Positions 1-8,850 of a stretch of DNA of 27,854 nt are shown one piece after another. Both the position numbers and the translations under genes were made by a program. This DNA is from Armadillidium nasatum (Eukaryota; Arthropoda; Malacostraca; Isopoda; Armadillidiidae). The DNA is taken from assembly GCA_009176605.1 (NCBI GenBank), contig SEYY01009624.1:7501-35354 (forward strand), given 5' to 3'. How positions within the stretch are numbered: the first letter of the stretch is position 1; each line of letters starts with the position of its first letter. A model generated the notes under the pieces. The model ran no database searches and was not told where the DNA came from. It saw only the letters and a program-made list of their open reading frames with translations.

Positions 1-33
<33 letters not shown>
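1..33. repeat. (AT)n microsatellite at window edge
   Basis: Pure AT dinucleotide run that continues off the left edge of the window. It is followed by A-rich 'aacaaacaac' low-complexity sequence to about position 70. Confidence 0.95.
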
Positions 34-38
<5 letters not shown>

Positions 39-149
39 AAACAAACAACAACAAACAAACAACAAACAAATTTTGATATAATAATTTCTAACAAAGAAAA
101 AACTTTGTTTTGTTTTAAATAATTTAGTAACAAATTTATTTAATGTTTA

Positions 150-197
<48 letters not shown>

Positions 198-233
198 CAC
201 TAAATTTCAAATTTTTTTTTTTTTCACTAAATT

Positions 234-280
<47 letters not shown>

Positions 281-370
281 CACCAAAAAAAAAAAAAAAA
301 ATTTTTTTTTTTTATTTATATAATTTTTATTATTTTTAATTTAATTTTAATATTTACATAATTTGAACAA
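34..370. repeat. AT-rich low-complexity DNA with poly-T tracts
   Basis: No gene is visible. Homopolymer T runs (about 47 nt at 151-197, about 41 nt at 240-280) are separated by repeats of the short unit TTTTCACTAAATTTCAAA (near 195 and 222), so the poly-T block is itself a small tandem repeat of about 27 nt. An open frame across it would encode almost only Phe and Lys and is not a gene. Confidence 0.85.
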
Positions 371-448
371 AAAAATTTGTTTTTGATTTGATATTTTTCT
401 TTTTTAAATAAATATTTTAATTATTTTGTTAAATATTTTAATTATTTT

Positions 449-640
449 GTTATTTTTCGTGAAAATGTGTAATTACATAGACGCTGAGGACCCTGAGGAC
501 CCTGTAGACCCTGCCGGAACAGAGGGGTATGGTTTTCATACCTAACCGACCCTTGTAGCGTGGGCCTCTAGAGGGTCTACAGCCTCCTCAGGGTTCTCAG
601 GGTATCACCATACACAGTTTTACACTAAAAATATCATAAT
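449..640. repeat. Long imperfect palindrome inside unit 1
   Basis: The GC-rich core 481-513 (ending CCCTGTAGACCCTG) pairs with 572-604 (beginning AGGGTCTACAG). Pairing continues outward through GTGAAAATGTGT against ACACAGTTTTACAC, giving an inverted repeat of about 190 bp. The loop holds a second hairpin, GGTATG-GTTTT-CATACC (about 527-543), and the palindrome CCTCTAGAGG. The shape resembles a MITE or foldback element, but no target-site duplication could be fixed. Confidence 0.75.
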
Positions 641-767
641 ATTTTATCATTTCTTTTGTTTTCACTTAATTTTCTTTTATTATTTATTAAAAACTTTGTT
701 TTTGATTTGATATTTTTCTTTTTTAAATAAATATTTTAATTATTTTAATTATTTTAATTATTTTTTA

Positions 768-958
768 TTTTTCGTGAAAAATGTGTAATTACATAGACGC
801 TGAGGACCCTGTAGACCCTGTAGACCCTGCCGGAACAGAGGGGTAAGGTTTTCATACCTAACCGACCCTTGTAGCGTGGGCCTCTAGAGGGTCTACAGCC
901 TCCTCAGGGTTCTCAGGGTATCACCATACACAGTTTTACACTAAAAATATCATAATAT
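768..958. repeat. Long imperfect palindrome inside unit 2
   Basis: Second copy of the hairpin element described at 449-640. The inner GGTATG arm has become GGTAAG, so the apical stem carries a mismatch, while the outer GC-rich arms are kept. Confidence 0.75.
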
Positions 959-1049
959 TTTATCATTTCTTTTGTTTTCACTTAATTTTCTTTTATTATT
1001 TATATAATTTTTTAACAAAAAAATTTTTTTTTTTTTTTTTCTTTTAATA

Positions 1050-1054
<5 letters not shown>

Positions 1055-1124
<70 letters not shown>

Positions 1125-1140
1125 TATATTATATATATAT
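1055..1140. repeat. Interrupted (TA)n microsatellite
   Basis: TA run broken by several TATTATA/TAATA phase shifts, unlike the pure arrays elsewhere in the window. It is flanked by poly-T on both sides. Confidence 0.9.
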
Positions 1141-1458
1141 TTTTAAATAAAATTTTTTTTTTTTTTTTTTTTTAATTTTTTAAATTATTTTCTTAATTTT
1201 TAATATTTTAGTGACCCCAAAACACAGCAAGGAAAGCAGCAGGGAGCTAGGGGGTGCATAGCCCCCAGCCCCCACCTTTGTTATCCGTGTTTTCCACGTT
1301 TTCTATGTTTTCATAGCAATATTATTACAATTTAAGCGAATTATTTTTAATATATTCTTTTACTTTTGTACTGTGAAACATAAAGATCAGCTAAAATACA
1401 CACACACACACACACACTTCTATCTTTCATATTAGAAAACAGATAGTGATTCTAGTCA

Positions 1459-1461
<3 letters not shown>
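1141..1461. other. Intergenic AT-rich DNA with a GC-rich hairpin and short (CA)n
   Basis: A G/C-rich island at 1211-1285 holds a hairpin, GCTAGGGGG (1246-1254) against CCCCCAGC (1262-1269), loop TGCATAG. A (CA)11 run lies at about 1396-1418. No gene is seen. Confidence 0.6.

Positions 1462-1539
<78 letters not shown>
1462..1539. repeat. (TA)39 microsatellite, left flank of polB
   Basis: Pure TA array that ends two bases before the first open codons of the polymerase N-terminal region (1541 onward). Confidence 0.97.
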
Positions 1540-1540
<1 letters not shown>

Positions 1541-1816
1541 TTACAGGTTACTCCAACTGCATCATGCTCTAATGCTACCAAGAAACAAAGAACATCGATA
1601 GCTGATATAACGCATGATTCGATGGAACGTCTGAAGCCAAACATGGATAAGCACACCTACACAGTTCGTGTACGTGATGCCGATTTCTTTAACAGCCAGA
1701 GAGGTCTTGAGGCATCGTTTGAGTTGGTCATTCGAGAAGTCGTGGATACTGTATTAAGAGATCTCGAATATAATTCATCGAACATGAGAGCCAGTGTCAA
1801 ATTTCAGTTTCAATGA
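1541..1816 (+). pseudogene. polB N-terminal conserved region (frame-broken fragment)
   Basis: Open from 1541, with a first Met at 1622. The stretch from about residue 10 after that Met (TYTVRVRDADFF, GLEASFELVIREVVDTVL) resembles the N-terminal region that precedes the exonuclease in Polinton PolB proteins. The frame stops at 1814-1816. Sense-looking codons continue in the next frame from about 1809 (NDGAPRDQQYFVNIN), then in the third frame from about 1880 (TVAEMMRRLEGFIS), and from about 1925 in the frame of the exonuclease ORF. This suggests three successive +1 frame changes in roughly 115 bp. TTACAG at 1541-1546 looks like a splice acceptor, but Polinton genes are usually intronless, so this may be chance. 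Confidence 0.55.
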
Positions 1817-1900
1817 TGGAGCCCCACGTGATCAACAGTATTTCGTCAATATTAACTTGGAGAGACGTAGCAGCCTCAAACACTGTAGCTGAAATGATGA

Positions 1901-3499
1901 GGAGACTGGAAGGGTTCATTTCAGTCGGCTGATAAAGCAACATTTTCTAAATTTAAAGTGGTTATAAAGATATTTCGGATGGCAAAGGGAAATGGAGTGA
2001 CAAAAACTTCGAAGGATGGAAAAAACACTCATGAGTTCACACCTATGGACATTTCCTTTGATCATCCTCATATCCCAACATTCCATCTTAAGGATGGGGC
2101 TGTTGGTTGTGCCTACAGAGCTGTTGTGTTATTTAGAAAAACAGTTCGTCAAGGATTAAAGACATACAATATAAGCTCAAGTAATATTGTAACCGATGCT
2201 AAAGATCTAGCTACTGCTTGCGGGTTCGAATATGAAGATCCTTTCGTTGCATCCGATTTTGAAAAAATAGAGAAAGTCGAAAAATGTCGGATCATTGTAT
2301 TTGCAAGTGAAGGGAAAGGTGTGAATGTTGTTTACACACCATCCAATGAAAACCGTAATGATCCCCTATATATTCTCGGCTATGAAAATGAACACTATTA
2401 TGCCATATCTGAAGATAAATTGAAGCTGTGTTTTAGTAAGACAAAGAAAAAAGATGCATATAGAAGCGGCATATTTTGTACTTTTTGCTATACATTTAAC
2501 AGTAATAATGTTTCGCATAAACTCGATTGTAGTCACTATGGGTGCCGTCAATGTCTCAACGAGAAATGCCAAGGCTCAGTGGGGCATGACGGTGAAATCT
2601 TTGTTGAATGCAAAGAATGTAATCGTGAATTTTATGATATTGACTGTTACAACATGCATAAAGCCAATAAAGGAAAGTACAATACATGTAAAAAAATAAA
2701 AAACTGTACTCTATGTTTCACCCAAATAAAGATGGACCGTAAAGAGAATTTTAATCATGATTGTACAAAAGCGTTCTGTAAAACTTGTAGTACAAAGTAT
2801 GAACCAAAAGAAGATGAATACCATATTTGTTATATGAAAAAGAAAGAAAAGAAGAAGAAGAAGAAAAACAGTGAAGATCCATCGGTCTTCACTTGTTATT
2901 ACGACATTGAAACTTATCAACAAAACAAAGGTGCAAATAATAGAGGACTCAAAATTATTGAGATGATACCTTATCTGTTAGTATGTCAGATGATTTGTGA
3001 CTTGTGTACAGATAAGGAAGGAGAAAACATATGCGATTATTGTGGACCCAGAACCAGGACATTCAAAATGGATGATAATGAAAGTCCTGTGGATAAATTT
3101 ATTGAGTTTTTAATGAGTTTCTCAGACAAACACCAAAATTCAAAAGTAATTGTTGCTGCCCACAATGGAGGAAAGTTTGATCATCAATTCATTTATGCCT
3201 CTTTACTAACACACCCTAACACACTAGCCATTAGTGATGATCCCATAAAGAGAGGAAACAAGATCATCTCTATGGGATCAAATAGAAACATTATCTATAG
3301 AGACACATTGCTGTTCACGCCATGTGCTTTGAAGAACATGCCTAAGTGCATGGGGATTACAGAACCAGGAGTTTCAAAAGGATTTTTCCCATACTCTTTT
3401 CTGAGCGAAAATACAATAAATTATAAAGGAAAAATCCCTGACACCAAATTTTTTGAAACTAATAAATTATCGTCGGGCGAAAGAAGAGAATTTGATTAA
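1901..3499 (+). CDS. PolB N-terminal half: zinc fingers and 3'-5' exonuclease
   Basis: The frame is open from 1901. The start is uncertain: the first ATG is at 1979, but the protein probably continues upstream. Residues below are counted from 1958. A CAYRAVVLFR region (51-60) matches the conserved N-terminal block of Polinton polymerases. Residues about 174-292 hold many CxxC/CxxH pairs (such as CTFC, CRQC, CKEC, CTLC, CKTC), consistent with zinc-binding knuckles. A Lys-rich linker (294-303) follows. ExoI is YYDIETY (314-320, Asp316 and Glu318). ExoII is AHNGGKFDHQF (401-411). Expected role: proofreading in replication of a linear, protein-primed element. The reading frame ends at TAA 3497-3499, between ExoII and ExoIII, yet the same frame stays open beyond it. 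Confidence 0.85.
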   Translation, partial: GDWKGSFQSADKATFSKFKVVIKIFRMAKGNGVTKTSKDGKNTHEFTPMDISFDHPHIPTFHLKDGAVGCAYRAVVLFRKTVRQGLKTYNISSSNIVTDAKDLATACGFEYEDPFVASDFEKIEKVEKCRIIVFASEGKGVNVVYTPSNENRNDPLYILGYENEHYYAISEDKLKLCFSKTKKKDAYRSGIFCTFCYTFNSNNVSHKLDCSHYGCRQCLNEKCQGSVGHDGEIFVECKECNREFYDIDCYNMHKANKGKYNTCKKIKNCTLCFTQIKMDRKENFNHDCTKAFCKTCSTKYEPKEDEYHICYMKKKEKKKKKKNSEDPSVFTCYYDIETYQQNKGANNRGLKIIEMIPYLLVCQMICDLCTDKEGENICDYCGPRTRTFKMDDNESPVDKFIEFLMSFSDKHQNSKVIVAAHNGGKFDHQFIYASLLTHPNTLAISDDPIKRGNKIISMGSNRNIIYRDTLLFTPCALKNMPKCMGITEPGVSKGFFPYSFLSENTINYKGKIPDTKFFETNKLSSGERREFD

Positions 3500-5770
3500 T
3501 ATTACACTAGTTTCGAAAACAAAGAATATAATATTTTTGAAGAATGCATGAAGTATTGTATGGTTGATGTTAATATTTTAAGAAAATGTTTTGAGAAATT
3601 TAGAAATAGCTTCATTAAAGCTTTCAATATTGATTGTCTGGCTGATTGTACAACAATCGCATCATTATGTTATGCAGTTTATAAAAATGTGTTTATGCCA
3701 CAAGAGAAAATAACGATTTTAGGAAGAGAGAATTCAAAGATTTTCAGTTACGAAGCAATTAAATGGATAACATATCAAGAAAAAATCAACAACATAAGTA
3801 TAAGGCATGCTAGAAATGGAGGAGAAAAAGCATTTAAGATTAAGAATGCATGGCTATGCCCTGACGGTTTTGGTTATGTTAATGGTGTAAAAACTGTGTT
3901 TTTATACCACGGATGTGCATGGCATGGCCACAGAAACTGTTATAATGGGAAAGGTGTTTTTGGTGAAGTTTCTGCTGAAGACAGATACTTTAACACCATG
4001 AAACAAGAGCAGGTATATAAAGAAAATGGTTTTAATGTTGTAAGAGTATGGGAATGTGAGTGGAAAGATCAGAAGAAAGACATCATGCAAGATCCTGATG
4101 ATGTTCGTAAAAATATAACTGTTGGTGAATATGCTAACCGTATCAGTAATGACACAGTGAATAACAGACTTGTAATAGATGATTCGTTATTTGGTGGTAG
4201 AACTGAACCATTTGTTCACTACTATCCACCAACAGAAGGAAAAAAGATTATGTATCTGGATTATACATCTCTTTACCCATACGTGCAAAAACGTATGAAG
4301 TACCCATGTGGACCTCCAGAGAAACTTGTTGGGGATAAAGTCCCAGATGTTGAGTCCTTTGAAAAAGATCTCAATGAAAAATATTTTGGTGTGGCGTTTA
4401 TAAAAATACTTCCGCCCCAGGACTTATATATTCCTGTTCTGGCTGAAAGAGCCGAAAAAAAATTAATGTTCCCACTCTGTAGTACATGTACAAAAGAGAA
4501 ATGTGAGAAATGTACCCATAACGAAAATGAAAGGTGTATCAACGGCGTGTTTACCACACCTGAAATTCAGTTGGCCTTAGAGATGGGTTACAAAATCATC
4601 AAGATTTATGAAGTGTGGTCCTTTAAAGGAAAAGAGTACCTCTTTGAGAAGTATGTGAATTATTTCTTAAAGATCAAGACAGAAGCTTCAGGACTACCAA
4701 CAGGTATTCATGAAGATGACCCCAACTTCATGAAAAAGCTGAAAGAGTTTGTGCGGCTTTTCAAAGAAAAGGAAGGTGTAGAGTTGGATATCAACAACAT
4801 AAAAAAGAACCCTGGGATGCGATTCATCGCAAAACTGTGCCTAAACAGCTTGTGGGGAAAATTTGCACAAAATTGTCCATCCAGGGAGACAAAAATATGT
4901 AATAGTGACAAGGAAGTATGGGAATTGATCAACCAATGTGACATTGAAGTTAGTGAAGTGATCCCAATAGGCCCAAAATATGTTGTAACCATTATGAAAA
5001 ATGAATTGAGCGAGCAATCTTCAAAAGTTACAAATATTCCTATTGCATCTTTCACCACATCATATGCACGCATCAAGTTATATGAGCTATTAAACAAAGT
5101 GAAAGATAGAGCCTTATACTGTGACACAGACTCATGTATTTTTGTCACAGATGAAAATGAGAAAGGACCTGAAACTGGAAACTTTTTAGGTGAACTTACG
5201 GACGAACTTGATGAATATGGAGACGGGGCCTATGCTGATTCGTTCGTATGCACAGGTCCGAAATCATATGGACTTAGAATACGTAAGAGTGATGGGAACA
5301 TAAAGCATATCGTCAAAGCAAAAGGGTTAACCATCAATGAAGAGACAAAGGATATTGTAAATTTCAAAAACTTATTACAACTAACTCTCGAGAGATGCTC
5401 TGAAAAAGATAGTGGTCATGACGAATGCTTATACAATGACATTAAAGACACCGATGTCACTGTAAAAGTTATAAATGAAATACAATTAGAAAACATAACT
5501 GAAGATACTGTCAATGATGATGAGCTGTCTCATAAACCACGATTGAGGTCGGGCAGCTTACCAAATCATGATGTTAAGTCACAAATTAACAACAGAGTAA
5601 GAACACATCATGTTGTACCTAATACAATATTTCAACCTGGAAAATTAGGCGGTGTTAGTCATGTGACAAGTTCGAAGAAGATGCAGTTCACCGCCAACAA
5701 ACGTATTTTTGTCCGAAATTCGTGTAGAACAGTCCCATATGGATTTAAGGGGACCATATTACCTCTGTAA
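3500..5770 (+). CDS. PolB C-terminal half: ExoIII, inserted domain, polymerase palm
   Basis: Same frame as the preceding half, open from 3500; the first Met is at 3548 and residues are counted from there. ExoIII is KYCMVD (2-7). A Vsr/PDDEXK-like insert spans about 107-172, with HGCAWHGHRNC (121-131) and VWECEW (167-172). Motif A is YLDYTSLYP (236-244, Asp238). A CxxC...CxxC cluster (311-330) resembles the extra zinc-binding segment of Polinton PolBs. Motif B is KLCLNSLWGKF (429-439). Motif C is YCDTDS (524-529). A KSYG element (572-575) follows. The C-terminal KRIFV...YGFKGT is typical of the natural end of these proteins. All palm catalytic residues are present, so this half looks recently functional. 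The stop codon lies only two bases before a (TA)n array. Confidence 0.9.
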   Translation, partial: YYTSFENKEYNIFEECMKYCMVDVNILRKCFEKFRNSFIKAFNIDCLADCTTIASLCYAVYKNVFMPQEKITILGRENSKIFSYEAIKWITYQEKINNISIRHARNGGEKAFKIKNAWLCPDGFGYVNGVKTVFLYHGCAWHGHRNCYNGKGVFGEVSAEDRYFNTMKQEQVYKENGFNVVRVWECEWKDQKKDIMQDPDDVRKNITVGEYANRISNDTVNNRLVIDDSLFGGRTEPFVHYYPPTEGKKIMYLDYTSLYPYVQKRMKYPCGPPEKLVGDKVPDVESFEKDLNEKYFGVAFIKILPPQDLYIPVLAERAEKKLMFPLCSTCTKEKCEKCTHNENERCINGVFTTPEIQLALEMGYKIIKIYEVWSFKGKEYLFEKYVNYFLKIKTEASGLPTGIHEDDPNFMKKLKEFVRLFKEKEGVELDINNIKKNPGMRFIAKLCLNSLWGKFAQNCPSRETKICNSDKEVWELINQCDIEVSEVIPIGPKYVVTIMKNELSEQSSKVTNIPIASFTTSYARIKLYELLNKVKDRALYCDTDSCIFVTDENEKGPETGNFLGELTDELDEYGDGAYADSFVCTGPKSYGLRIRKSDGNIKHIVKAKGLTINEETKDIVNFKNLLQLTLERCSEKDSGHDECLYNDIKDTDVTVKVINEIQLENITEDTVNDDELSHKPRLRSGSLPNHDVKSQINNRVRTHHVVPNTIFQPGKLGGVSHVTSSKKMQFTANKRIFVRNSCRTVPYGFKGTILPL

Positions 5771-5771
5771 A

Positions 5772-5773
5772 AT

Positions 5774-5860
<87 letters not shown>
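5772..5860. repeat. (TA)n microsatellite, right flank of polB
   Basis: TA array with one phase slip (TATAATAT) near its start, beginning two bases after the polymerase stop codon. Confidence 0.96.
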
Positions 5861-5863
<3 letters not shown>

Positions 5864-6290
5864 CTTTGTAAATAAATGCATGCTTACTTATATATCACAA
5901 ATATGTGTTTTGAAAATAAAATCTGTGTAGTTAAACAATCTCTTATTATCCTTATTTTTAATGTTTTTATTGTTTTTTTATTTATTTATTTATTTTTATG
6001 TATATATATATCACCCGGAAAAAAAAAAACCGGAATAAAAACTAAAATTCCCGAGCGAAGTCTTTGCGAAATCCCATTTAAATGCGGCTAAAAATCCAAA
6101 AGTCCATTTCAAATGAATGCGGAATCGGAAAAATCGCGGCGAAAAGGTCGAGAAAATGATGTAAAATCGAAAAAAAAACTAATAAAAGGGTTAACATAAC
6201 TAAAATTGTTGAGAAAAAGTTAGTGAAAATGGGTTAGAAATTGTTTGAGATTGATGAAAATTGGAAAAGAATGGTTAAAGATGGGAAAAT
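5861..6290. other. Non-coding AT-rich DNA
   Basis: Contains a TTTA run (about 5976-5996), a short TATATATATA (6001-6010) and A-rich, purine-biased sequence. No convincing ORF, RNA gene or element ends. Confidence 0.5.
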
Positions 6291-6512
6291 TAGTGAAATC
6301 GTGGTTTAAAGGTAGGAAAATTAGGGAAAATTAGTGAAGATCGTGGCGTAAAGGTAGAACAATCGCTGAAAGCTAGTGAATATTGATGAAATTTAGGGAA
6401 AATTGGTGAAAGTTAGTGAAAAAAATTGGTGAAATTTGGTGAAAATTGGTGAAAAAATGGTGAAATCGTGGCTTAAAGGTAGAAAAAATTAGGGAAAATT
6501 AGTGAAGAGGAG
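6291..6512. repeat. Degenerate tandem repeat, GTGAAAATT/GTGGCTTAAAGGTAG units
   Basis: The motif TCGTGGYKTAAAGGTAG recurs near 6299, 6342 and 6466. It is linked each time to AAAATTAGGGAAAATTAGTGAAG, with shorter GGTGAAA-type repeats between. A diverged minisatellite with strong purine strand bias and no coding potential. Confidence 0.7.
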
Positions 6513-6870
<358 letters not shown>

Positions 6871-7038
6871 TAAGAAATACACAGTAATAAGATAGAACAT
6901 TTGTATATTTGTGTACTGCCAGGCAACTGAGGATTGCATTCCCTGTACAACCAAATACTTAGTCATGTATTTCTGGTTGTACCCAAGTATATTTTATAAA
7001 TTAAAATATTATCTGTTAGGAATTATAAATGTTTAGAA

Positions 7039-7096
7039 CAGGGATGGAGAGAAGGAGTCGGTAAATTAAGCGACTCGTACCGACTCCATTCCCTAC
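7039..7096. mobile_element. Short palindromic hAT-like element end
   Basis: CAGGGATGGAG...GGAGTCGGTA (7039-7063) is mirrored by TACCGACTCCATTCCCTA (about 7078-7095). CAGGGATGG termini with degenerate GGAGTC subterminal repeats are a common look of non-autonomous hAT elements. No clear 8 bp target duplication was found. Confidence 0.45.
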
Positions 7097-7179
7097 TCAC
7101 CAAGTTTGTTCCAACTTTTTAGTTTTTAAGACTATTTTTTTAAAAAAAAAATTATAAAATGTCTTAATTTTTTTCTTTC

Positions 7180-7368
<189 letters not shown>

Positions 7369-7425
7369 CTCCGCTAGGCAAAGGCGGCCAGAAGCCTACC
7401 AAATCCCACCGGAGTTGGAAGATAT

Positions 7426-8130
7426 CTATCTTGGTCGATTGTGGCCGACATGTCCAGATAAACGGCGCTTGAAAGTATGCAAGTCAAAGGAAGTTGGGAA
7501 AACAGATAAAGGGAGTGTGTTCCAGACTTTACCAGTAGAGTATATGTAAGATTGAGCATAGAGGTTAAGTCTGGGGTCGGAAAGTTGGACAGAGAAAAGA
7601 TGAGACTGTGTAGAAAGGCGTGTCGCACGAGCTCTTTTCAATGGAGGAGGTATGCGACGAGAGAGTTCAGAAGAGCAGTGTCCGTTGTAATAGCGATAGT
7701 AAAGAGAGAGTGACGCAACAATTCGACAGGCAGAAAGAGATTGAAGAGAGTTAGTAAGAGCTGGAAAAATGATGAGACGAAATGCCCTAGACTCCACCTT
7801 CTCTAGGAGAGCTGTATGTGTGGAACCACTCCAGATGTGCGAAGCATACTCCATACAGGGGCGAACTACACCCCTATACAAAGCAAGCAACTGGGGTAGC
7901 GTGAAGTAATTCCAAAGGGGCCTCAGAACACCCAACCTCCTAGAAGCTTGTTTAGAAAGAGAAGTAATGTGATCTTTCCAAGAAAGATCACGAGAAAAAG
8001 AAATACCAAGAACATTAAGAGCAGATGAAGGTTTGAGTTGAGTGTTTTCGAAGAAGATATCATAGTTGCGTGGAAGATTGTGTCGAGTTGAGAGATGAAG
8101 GAATTTTGTTTTTGAGGCAAAAACAAACAT
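7426..8130 (-). pseudogene. LINE A RT C-terminal region
   Basis: An uninterrupted 234-codon frame, the longest in the element. Motifs include KFLHLSTRHNLP (9-20), LNVLGISFSRDLSW (39-52), ALYRGVVRPCMEYASHIW (about 83-100), ATRLSTQSHLFSVQL and [12 protein letters not shown] near the end. It corresponds to the thumb and carboxy-terminal part of LINE ORF2. It ends about 60 bp before the element's 3' terminus. Confidence 0.85.
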
Positions 8131-8179
8131 GTTTTCTCTGCCCCAATTTGAAATACGAGAAAAATCAACTGCTGTTGGG

Positions 8180-8850
8180 TGGGACGTTTTTCAAACTGGA
8201 AGGAATAATGATGGGTGGTTCATCAGCATAGGAGTGAATAGGAGATGAGCTAATAGAGAGAAGGTCATTAATGAAAATAGAAAAGTGTTTGAGATAGGAA
8301 AGAACCCTGAGGAACACCACTATTAATAGATTTAAAGGAAGAACGGTGGCCGTCTACAACAGCAGCTATAGAACGACCGGAAAGGAAATTAGTGAGAAGA
8401 TCACAGAGAGAAGGATAGATATCCGAAAGAGGGGAGTTTAGAAATCAAAGCTTTGTGCCAGACTCTATTGAAGGCTTTCGATATGTCTAGCGCAACAGCA
8501 AAAGATTCACCGAAATGTCGAAGAGCGGAGGACCAAGAGTCAGAGAGACGGGAAATAAGATCACCCGTAGAGCGTTTCTTACGAAAGCCATACTGCCGAT
8601 CAGAGATGAGATTGTAAGAATTGAGATGTTTCCAAATCTTCCTGTTAAGGATAGATTCGAAAACTTTTGAGAGAACGGAGGTCAAAGAAATAGGACGGTA
8701 GTTAAAGAGTTGAGAGGGGTCACCCCTCTTCGGCACAGACTGAATGAGCGCACGTTTCCTGCAAGAAGGGAAGGTTGAAGTAGAGAGACAAAGACGAAAT
8801 AGTTTAGCGAGGCACGGTGCAAGCTCTGAAGCACAAGTTTTGAGAACCAC
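8180..8850 (-). pseudogene. LINE A reverse transcriptase core
   Basis: The 149-codon frame at 8850-8401 carries QSVPKRGDPSQLFNYRPISL, QYGFRKKRSTGDL and motif A AVALDISKAFNRVWH, with the first Asp kept. Downstream, in shifted frames, INSGVPQGS (about 8320-8295) is conserved. Motif C reads YADE at 8230-8219 instead of YADD, so one catalytic Asp is replaced by Glu. A frameshift lies between these two motifs. The enzyme should be dead. Confidence 0.85.

Larger units (their letters stand above)
371..1008. repeat. Two-unit direct repeat, period about 319 bp
   Basis: Unit 1 (about 371-689) and unit 2 (about 690-1008) are almost identical. Shared landmarks are GATTTGATATTTTTC (385 and 704), the GTGTAATTACATAGACGCTG box, and the AACAGAGGGGTA...CTAACCGACCCTTGTAGCG core. 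They differ in the number of TTTTAATTA units and in a CCTGTAGA/CCTGAGGA triplication inside the core. No coding potential is seen. Confidence 0.9.
1541..5770 (+). pseudogene. polB: Polinton/Maverick-type protein-primed DNA polymerase B, interrupted
   Basis: Whole extent of a family B DNA polymerase of the organellar/viral protein-primed type (DNA_pol_B_2). The order is: N-terminal conserved region, cysteine/histidine zinc-finger region, 3'-5' exonuclease, a Vsr/PDDEXK-like inserted segment, palm and fingers, and a C-terminal tail. This is the arrangement found in Polinton/Maverick elements and adintoviruses rather than in cellular replicases. Lesions visible: a TAA at 3497-3499 in the otherwise continuous frame, and frame changes between about 1811 and 1925. 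The pieces are described separately below. No integrase, capsid, protease or packaging ATPase gene is visible nearby, so the cassette appears detached from the rest of the element, or the rest lies left of the window. Confidence 0.88.

Noticed and set aside
143..361. Open frame of Phe/Lys runs
   Set aside because: It is the translation of poly-T and A-rich low-complexity DNA.
1541..5770. Cellular replicative or mitochondrial-plasmid polymerase
   Set aside because: The zinc-cluster and Vsr-like insert arrangement fits Polinton/adintovirus PolB better, although a tree would be decisive.
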